45,399 nt of DNA from a virus: positions 1-45,399 of the IMG/VR virus record IMGVR_UViG_3300032236_001041; one strand, 5' to 3'. This document shows positions 40,369 to 45,399 of this stretch, piece after piece. Under the pieces are notes generated by a model. That model was not told the DNA's origin. It searched no databases and saw only the letters and a list, made by a program, of their open reading frames with translations. The position numbers were made by a program, and so were the translations under genes. Every line of letters starts with the position of its first letter. The stretch's first letter is position 1.

Positions 40369-41568
40369 TTAAGCATTTTTAAATAATGATTGAAGTATTG
40401 TGCCATTATTGTAAAGTTTATCAATTTCAACCTCGCCACCTATCTCTTTCCCATCCCATTTGTTAGGAAATGTTTTAAGTTTAATAAGCTCTAATATCCT
40501 TAAATGTTCATCTACATTTATAATATCCAGAAGTGGCATTTTTTGAATAATTGCAACATCATTAACCCTTTTCTGGATATCCAGTATTTTATCAAGTGCC
40601 TTTAATCGAACATCTAATTTTATCGGGCCGAGCCTTTGAGGATTAGCAGATAGTTTGCCGTCTTTATTTGTTTCTCCGTTTTTCCGTAATCTATTTTCAG
40701 GTCGGCGCAACCATTCGTATATTGGTCTTAATTCTTTCAATGGCAGCAAATACTCCCACTTTGGCATCTTTACAATAGAATCTAAAGCAGTATCCTTTTT
40801 AGCAAGTGGGCAACCAATACATCCAGTCCTTGCATTTATCTCTTCTGCTTCATCTCCTCCGTAAGCATCTGCTATTATTTCAGTATCCCAATCCCCGTAT
40901 TGTTCCATCGGTGCCCAATGTCTTAACCACTCCCAAACATGGCAAACTCTCCAGTGTAGTAATGGGGCTAATGTATCGCAACCATCACTTTGTAAATCTT
41001 GCTGATACCATCCTTGTCCGCACTCTGCCCCATCCTTTGAACAGCTCAAAGCAATCCTGCCATCACGAATAGCACTTTCTCCCTGTCTAACTCCAGTAAG
41101 CATTAATACTTTCCCTTTTTTCATTAATTCAGATAAAGCATAGTGCATAGGATTTATTTTTATCTGTTGCGTACACCATCTCAATGTTCTATTATTTGGA
41201 GGAGGTACACCACGACCTAACATATAAACCATAAATCTTTTATCCATTTCAGCCATAACAACCCTAATGTCGTAACCCTTCTCTTTCAACTGTTCAATGA
41301 TATTATAAGCGGCTATACTAAGCGGAGTAAGTTCTAATCGAGTATCAGCATAAAAAATAGTCAGCGACTTTGGTGTAGGTATTTTACCTGATTCCATTAA
41401 ATACAAAACAAGCGTAAGCAAACATGAAGAATCTTTACCCCCACTCCAGGCTATAGCCCAATTATCATATTTGTACCCATAAGACAAAACACTTTGAATA
41501 GTTAATTCAATAGATTCATTCATCTGTAAACGTTTGCTTTGAAACATATTCGTTTGTTCAATCTTCAT
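40369..41568 (-). CDS. PAPS reductase / DndC-like PP-loop protein (399 aa)
   Basis: An N-type ATP pyrophosphatase: PP-loop S42-G-G-K-D-S47 (SGGKDSS), and LTGVRQGES typical of the PAPS reductase/DndC group. Cysteines C132 (WCTQQIK), C176, C183, C250 and C253 (CIGCPLA) could hold an iron-sulphur cluster as in DndC. Relatives activate sulphate or, as DndC, help put sulphur into the DNA backbone. None of the other dnd genes is present. It lies in one run with the C5 methyltransferase halves, suggesting a role in nucleic-acid modification; sulphur assimilation remains possible. Confidence 0.8.
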   Translation of the reverse strand: MKIEQTNMFQSKRLQMNESIELTIQSVLSYGYKYDNWAIAWSGGKDSSCLLTLVLYLMESGKIPTPKSLTIFYADTRLELTPLSIAAYNIIEQLKEKGYDIRVVMAEMDKRFMVYMLGRGVPPPNNRTLRWCTQQIKINPMHYALSELMKKGKVLMLTGVRQGESAIRDGRIALSCSKDGAECGQGWYQQDLQSDGCDTLAPLLHWRVCHVWEWLRHWAPMEQYGDWDTEIIADAYGGDEAEEINARTGCIGCPLAKKDTALDSIVKMPKWEYLLPLKELRPIYEWLRRPENRLRKNGETNKDGKLSANPQRLGPIKLDVRLKALDKILDIQKRVNDVAIIQKMPLLDIINVDEHLRILELIKLKTFPNKWDGKEIGGEVEIDKLYNNGTILQSLFKNA

Positions 41569-41571
41569 ATA

Positions 41572-41931
41572 TTACTGACTATTTACTTGATTATCAATAT
41601 ATTCTACCTGCAATAATTCACCCGCTAAAATCTTATCCAGTACGGCTTCTATTGTGTCTCTTTGCTTTGGTGATAGTAATGCAATCTTTTCGGTTATTGC
41701 ATCTACAGTAAAGCTATCTGATGCCCATTCTTTGCGAATACCTTCACGTACTACATCAGGAAACCATATAGAAGTTACAAAGACATTTTTAGCACCTTCA
41801 ATACGGTTAACTACATTGCCGATTAATTTAGCTCCTACGCTTTCTTTTCCTGCTGTTCTCATAGCATCCTCTAATAAGTCTTTTGCTTGCTTTAGCTTGG
41901 TTATGCCGTTTATTATGTTTGCGTTACTCAT
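41572..41931 (-). CDS. Hypothetical protein (119 aa) between methyltransferase and DndC-like genes
   Basis: Not recognised. Mostly helical; overlaps the methyltransferase part B stop by four bases (ATGA) and ends three bases before the DndC-like gene. The tight arrangement suggests that it works with the modification genes. Confidence 0.6.
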   Translation of the reverse strand: MSNANIINGITKLKQAKDLLEDAMRTAGKESVGAKLIGNVVNRIEGAKNVFVTSIWFPDVVREGIRKEWASDSFTVDAITEKIALLSPKQRDTIEAVLDKILAGELLQVEYIDNQVNSQ

Positions 41932-42773
41932 AGTTGATTAAATAGTTTATCGGTTATTAATTGCACCACATCTACAGTCACAGCATTGCCGCACATTTTA
42001 TAGCGATTAGTTTTGCTTATTGGTTTTATTACTCCATCGTAATTACCAAATGCTGTATGCCCGTCTTTAAACCCCTGAAGTCTTTCGCATTCTATTTCTG
42101 TCAACCTTCTAATTTGGTAATCCTGTTGAAGTAAATTATCTTTTTGAGTAGCACACGTAATAGTGTTCATTTCCTCGCTTTCTTCAAAGCGCATTTCTTT
42201 ACCTTGAAACGGTGTATAATCTTTACCGTTTTTAAGACTTTCTTTTCTTATCTGTTTAGCCTCTTCTGTTCTGCGTGGTTTACCGATTAAAACCCCTTGA
42301 TTACATTGGGTGTCTAAGGTTTGTCCTACTCCTACTCTTCCTCTTCTTGTTTCCGAATCGGGGAAAGTTAGGTTAATAGAATCCCCTTCACTTGCTTTCT
42401 CGAATCCTTTTTTAGTAGCTGATTTTACTTTAACAGAAAACCTTCCTGCTGACTGGTCGATAGTAGGGCTTAATCCCTCTGCATCAAATATTCTGTTTTG
42501 TTGGTAAGGTTGCTTGCCGCCACTTTCGGTGCTATCGTTTATCTGTGTTACTTTTATCATATCCCAACAATGTTTTTTAGTAAATGTCATACCCCCCCCC
42601 CCGATCTTATTGTCGGTATTGTGTCCTGATTGAATAATGTCGTGAATGTGTTCATATTCTATAACCATTTTAGGTTCTTTATAATCTCTACTGCATAAGC
42701 AATACATTTCATCATTATTAATGTCTATCCCTTTTCTTCCAAATGATGCTTTTCCAGCCTTAAATCTTTTCAT
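41928..42773 (-). CDS. C5-cytosine methyltransferase, part B (target recognition region and motifs IX-X)
   Basis: 281 residues. The middle (QPYQQNRIFDAEGLSPTIDQ onward) resembles the variable target-recognition part of phage C5 enzymes. The end has motif IX (IRRLTEIECERLQGF, 221-235) and motif X (NRYKMCGNAVTVDVV, 256-270), which part A lacks. A run of 11 G on the coding strand (42592-42602) encodes Ile-Gly4. It is either the second subunit of a split enzyme, as in the AquI methyltransferase, or the 3' part of a broken gene. Its ATG lies 14 bases inside the restored end of part A, as in coupled genes. Confidence 0.78.
   Translation of the reverse strand: MKRFKAGKASFGRKGIDINNDEMYCLCSRDYKEPKMVIEYEHIHDIIQSGHNTDNKIGGGGMTFTKKHCWDMIKVTQINDSTESGGKQPYQQNRIFDAEGLSPTIDQSAGRFSVKVKSATKKGFEKASEGDSINLTFPDSETRRGRVGVGQTLDTQCNQGVLIGKPRRTEEAKQIRKESLKNGKDYTPFQGKEMRFEESEEMNTITCATQKDNLLQQDYQIRRLTEIECERLQGFKDGHTAFGNYDGVIKPISKTNRYKMCGNAVTVDVVQLITDKLFNQL
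42592..42602 (-). repeat. Poly-G tract (G11) in methyltransferase part B
   Basis: Eleven C on the plus strand, that is G11 in the coding strand, within part B. Very unlike the AT-rich surroundings. Tracts of this length slip readily in replication and in sequencing. Confidence 0.95.
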
Positions 42774-42875
42774 TGTTTCTTATTAAAGTTCTTGCTCCAT
42801 GTTGGTCTGTTCCCTTCCAGTAATTAGCATCTATACAGGTTGATATTTCGGTATCTCTAATTACCCCTCTGTCGT

Positions 42876-43583
42876 TTACACACGAAGTAACGTCATACTG
42901 CTGTGCATCCCCCCGCTGTGTCCTCCGGCTGTTATTGTGTTTACTACCCCCCCCCCGTTATTTCTATCTCCTGTGGCTTCGATTGACCCTTTAGCAGCCC
43001 TGCAATCGTTTTCTGTGATAGGAAATACTCTTTGCTTACGTTCTGTTCCAGAATATCCGACAATGTAATACCTCTCTCTGTTTTGGGGGAGTAGGAAAGC
43101 TGTATTAAGAAGCTGCATTTCAACTGTGTATTGTGGCAAATCTGTATTAAAGTAGGTAAGAAATCGAAGTGCCTCGTAGATACTTCTACCTTCATTGACA
43201 CTGGACAATCCTTTGACATTTTCAGCAATGAAAATCTTAGGTTTAGCTTCCATAATGACTCTACCTGCTTCAAATAATAAACTGCTTCGTGTACCTGATT
43301 CAAGTCCTTTGCGTTTTCCAGCAATAGATATATCCTGGCAAGGGAATCCGAAAGTAATAACGATTGTTTCTGTTGGGTGTTGTTCTCTGATTGATGTTCC
43401 TGAAACATCGACAACTGATCCGATATATTCTGCATCTGGAAAATTATATTTATAGTTTGCAATAGCGTGTTTATCTATCTCTGAAAAATAGCATTTAGTT
43501 ATATTGAACCCTGAGCGTTTAAATGCTTCATGAAAGCCACCTATACCGCTAAACAGTTCAATTAATACAATATCCTTACTCAT
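42876..43583 (-). CDS. C5-cytosine methyltransferase, part A (catalytic motifs I-VIII)
   Basis: Start at ATG 43583 (MSKDIVLIELFSGIGGF), eight bases inside the upstream gene; an in-frame ATG at 43592 adds three residues. Motif I FSGIGGF (11-17), motif IV with catalytic C82 in GFPCQDIS, motif VI E121-N-V, and motif VIII QNRERYYIVG (167-176). The frame stops at 42876, but protein-like coding resumes in another frame to 42760 (VNDRGVIRDTEISTCIDANY, WKGTDQHGARTLI). Either losing one GT unit near 42880 or gaining one G in the G6 tract at 42909 restores it to about 273-275 residues. It transfers methyl to cytosine C5; the target is unknown. Confidence 0.85.
   Translation of the reverse strand: MSKDIVLIELFSGIGGFHEAFKRSGFNITKCYFSEIDKHAIANYKYNFPDAEYIGSVVDVSGTSIREQHPTETIVITFGFPCQDISIAGKRKGLESGTRSSLLFEAGRVIMEAKPKIFIAENVKGLSSVNEGRSIYEALRFLTYFNTDLPQYTVEMQLLNTAFLLPQNRERYYIVGYSGTERKQRVFPITENDCRAAKGSIEATGDRNNGGGVVNTITAGGHSGGMHSSMTLLRV
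42909..42914 (-). repeat. Poly-G tract (G6) near the frame break
   Basis: G6 on the coding strand. Adding one G would join the frame of part A to the coding stretch that follows, so this is one candidate site of the break; the GTGTGT just before the stop is the other. Confidence 0.8.
42947..42956 (-). repeat. Poly-G tract (G10) in methyltransferase part A
   Basis: Ten C on the plus strand, G10 in the coding strand, encoding Gly-Gly-Gly and the first base of Val in part A. In the assembled length the frame reads sensibly on both sides. Confidence 0.95.
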
Positions 43584-43908
43584 ACACTTCAACTATTTCC
43601 TCGTTAACAATGGTTGCTCCTACTTCTGTATCTAATGAAGCAACTACCAGCTTAACCTTATTTCTATTGTCAATCATGTTTAACATGATTATACAAAGAG
43701 AAATTACACTTGCTAAGGCATTCTTAATATGCTGGTCTGTAACCTTACCACCTTTATACTTCTTTGTGCAGGCAAGGATGGAAACTTTACCCAATGCATT
43801 AAATATTATTGCACATTTAGCGGCATCATGCACTGGTAGCCTTTTCTTTAAATTTCTATCGAATGCTTTTTGTATTAAAGCGGCATTCTTGGTTGTTAGT
43901 ATGTTCAT
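43576..43908 (-). CDS. Hypothetical protein (110 aa)
   Basis: Not recognised. Helical, with a hydrophobic segment (ALASVISLCIIMLNMI) that could be buried rather than membrane-spanning, and an acidic end (VNEEIVEVYE). It precedes the methyltransferase with an eight-base overlap and so may be coupled to it. Confidence 0.6.
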   Translation of the reverse strand: MNILTTKNAALIQKAFDRNLKKRLPVHDAAKCAIIFNALGKVSILACTKKYKGGKVTDQHIKNALASVISLCIIMLNMIDNRNKVKLVVASLDTEVGATIVNEEIVEVYE

Positions 43909-43911
43909 TGA

Positions 43912-44397
43912 TTATAATTCTAAATATTGAAGTAACGCCTCTGGTATTCTCTTTCTTTCTTGTTTTGCAATAGATGGGTAGATTCTGTTAAACTTCTCTA
44001 TCACTTCATCAAAGCAGTTAAGCTCGGTTATATCCAGAATGTTGTTATCGAAATTTGTATGGCAACTATTGCCGTAAAAACATAGTTCTATCCAGTTATC
44101 AGGATGAGCCGCTACAGATGGAAAATAAGCCTTTGGAAGAATGTGAGCAATTGAGCACTTAAAGTTGTCCGCTTCTTTCTGTGTCTTTCCTCCGCAATGC
44201 TTGCAGGTGCCAGACATTTTTTTGTGTCGTTCATTGAACCAGTTTGAGAGTGCATCTGTACCGTTGGCTTTCGCTTTACGCTCTTCTGCCATTTGCTTGC
44301 TTTTCTTTTCTGATACTTTTGGGATAACATAAGGAGCTTTTTTAGTTGGTTGTACAAGCCCTAGTTTCATATCCCTTCTCATTTCTAAGTAGTTCAT
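43912..44397 (-). CDS. HNH-type zinc-finger nuclease-like protein (161 aa)
   Basis: A basic N-terminal third is followed by a CKHCGG zinc pair, then IAHILPKAYFPSV, DNWIELC and CHTNFDNN. This gives the H, N and H of an HNH (beta-beta-alpha metal) fold with a second cysteine pair. HNH proteins of phages cut DNA in recombination, packaging or homing. It follows the nuclease-FtsK gene after five bases and is probably part of the DNA-processing operon. Confidence 0.7.
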   Translation of the reverse strand: MNYLEMRRDMKLGLVQPTKKAPYVIPKVSEKKSKQMAEERKAKANGTDALSNWFNERHKKMSGTCKHCGGKTQKEADNFKCSIAHILPKAYFPSVAAHPDNWIELCFYGNSCHTNFDNNILDITELNCFDEVIEKFNRIYPSIAKQERKRIPEALLQYLEL

Positions 44398-44402
44398 ATA
44401 TT

Positions 44403-45399
44403 TTATGGTTTATAGAATGCCTGAAATCTTGTTGTATTAATGTATTCAGGAGATTTTATTAAAGCATCTCCTTTCCCTGCTAATCCTTTTGCCCCTTCTT
44501 CGTCAAGTACTACTTTTGAATCTATATCTGTAGGCATCTGTAAGCATATTCTTACAGGAAAATTAGTTTTAGTATTACCATTGATTACTTTAACATCTGC
44601 TCTCTGAGTAGCTGCTATAACACGCATGCCACATGATCTACCCTTTTGAACCAATATTTGCAAATTCTCTTCTAAAGACTTTAACCTTCCGGCTACAACT
44701 CTTTTTAATTTAGGGTTACCATTTGCATAAATTCCGTCTTGTACTGTCTCGTAAACATTTAATTCATTTCCAGACTTAGCTCTGCCAATAGCATCTGCAA
44801 ACTCTTCAAAAATTACAAGCGTAAGTTCTTCTCTTTTCGTTTTCTGTAAATTATCCATATACTCTACAATCTCTTTCGCCTTAGTTTCTATATCTTCTAT
44901 TTCATGGAAAATATGTACATTGCTTTGAGGAGGTAAATCGGCATAATCTAGTTTAGGGTCAAAAATTACAATGTTCTTAACCCCTGCTAAAAGAGCATAG
45001 TGAATTATACTTTTAATTAATACTGACTTACCTGAACCAGTTGTGCCACAAATCAGTGCATGTGGAGTAGATTGGTTTGCTAAATCCCATACTATAGTGC
45101 TTCCAAGATTATCTTTACCTAAAGGGATTTTTAACCCGTTTAACTCCTTCTCGTCAAACATCAGGTTCTTTTCTCTCTTTTTGGTGAAGTCAATACCTAG
45201 ATAACTTTTGCCTTCATATATTACCAGCTCGCTTGAAATTCTAACATTTGATACATCTAAAGCATTCGCTATATCCAGTCTTTTACTGTAAATACTTGAA
45301 ACTTTTACACCTGCAGAAACATCTAATAAATAAGTGTTGCTGCTGTATCCATCAAACTCATGTGCTACCTTTACAGTTGCTCCAAATGTCTTTAATATA
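44403..45399 (-). CDS. RecB-like nuclease-FtsK fusion (C-terminal part; FtsK motor)
   Basis: Continuation of the gene at 1-1208; residues 403-693 use 45276 to 44403. The frame stays open through the join: the stretch up to ATG 45161 reads KRLDIANALDVSNVRISSEL and KSYLGIDF, the FtsK alpha domain. The motor has Walker A G480-T-T-G-S-G-K486-S487, Walker B LTLVIFEEFAD (554-564), AATQRADVKVI and the LDEEGAKGLAGKGDAL signature. The FtsK gamma (KOPS-reading) domain and membrane part are absent. The internal ATG at 45161 is probably not the true start. Confidence 0.9.
   Translation of the reverse strand, partial: ILKTFGATVKVAHEFDGYSSNTYLLDVSAGVKVSSIYSKRLDIANALDVSNVRISSELVIYEGKSYLGIDFTKKREKNLMFDEKELNGLKIPLGKDNLGSTIVWDLANQSTPHALICGTTGSGKSVLIKSIIHYALLAGVKNIVIFDPKLDYADLPPQSNVHIFHEIEDIETKAKEIVEYMDNLQKTKREELTLVIFEEFADAIGRAKSGNELNVYETVQDGIYANGNPKLKRVVAGRLKSLEENLQILVQKGRSCGMRVIAATQRADVKVINGNTKTNFPVRICLQMPTDIDSKVVLDEEGAKGLAGKGDALIKSPEYINTTRFQAFYKP
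45277..45399. repeat. Terminal overlap of circular contig (copy 2)
   Basis: Exact copy of 1-123; see that entry. After removing it, the circle is 45,276 bp. Confidence 0.93.

Noticed and set aside
40806-41072. Plus-strand frames opposite the DndC-like gene
   Set aside because: The minus strand has a full PP-loop protein with conserved motifs; the opposite frames carry no recognisable feature.
42944-43462. 172-aa minus-strand frame inside the methyltransferase gene
   Set aside because: It lies in another frame of a gene with clear C5-methyltransferase motifs, and its translation is low in structure with no motif; a shadow.
44112-44357. 81-aa frame inside the HNH-like gene
   Set aside because: Overlaps fully with a gene that has zinc and HNH residues; its K-rich translation is a frame-shadow.

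Overview
This window is a complete, circularly closed genome of a temperate tailed (siphovirus-type) phage of a Bacteroidota host. The last 123 bases (45277-45399) repeat the first 123, so the unique circle is about 45,276 bp. One long minus-strand gene runs in frame across that join. The host assignment rests on AT-rich DNA, TAnnTTTG-type -7 promoter elements, the lack of obvious Shine-Dalgarno sites, and several small protein families I recognise from Bacteroidota phages and prophages. No stretch longer than 300 bases lacks a gene.

Layout: only 3923-6902 is read on the plus strand. It holds a self-cleaving CI-like repressor, a secreted lysogeny-cassette protein, a small HTH regulator, an attP built on the 3' half of a tRNA with paired integrase arm sites, and a tyrosine integrase. 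Everything else is on the minus strand. The early-left operon starts at about 3840. It carries a Cro-like protein, seven small proteins, RecT, and then a PD-(D/E)XK nuclease fused to an FtsK motor (across the join). It continues through an HNH protein, a split C5 DNA methyltransferase with poly-G tracts, and a DndC/PAPS-reductase-like protein. A second operator/promoter at about 40119-40157 resembles the first one and starts the replication operon: an initiator-like gene with 10-bp iterons inside it, DnaB, small accessory proteins and a Vsr-like nuclease. The late genes follow: terS, terL, portal, a ferritin-like protein, scaffold candidate, capsid, connectors, tail tube, tape measure, baseplate/fibres, holin-like proteins, spanin, secreted nuclease, endolysin. 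They end at a terminator at 7082-7105.

The most notable features are: (1) the nuclease-FtsK fusion paired with RecT, which looks like a one-polypeptide motorised recombination exonuclease; (2) a 17-bp palindrome, GTAATTA-N3-TAATTAC, at seven sites, usually abutting a TAnnTTTG element and placed before terS, portal, capsid, a fibre gene and the HTH regulator, which suggests a dedicated late-gene regulon; (3) a ferritin-like protein with an apparently intact diiron site between portal and capsid genes; (4) Sec signal peptides on proteins of the structural module; (5) a possible phase-variable or two-subunit cytosine methyltransferase; (6) an iteron origin inside the initiator gene. All function calls come from reading motifs by eye; no database search was run.
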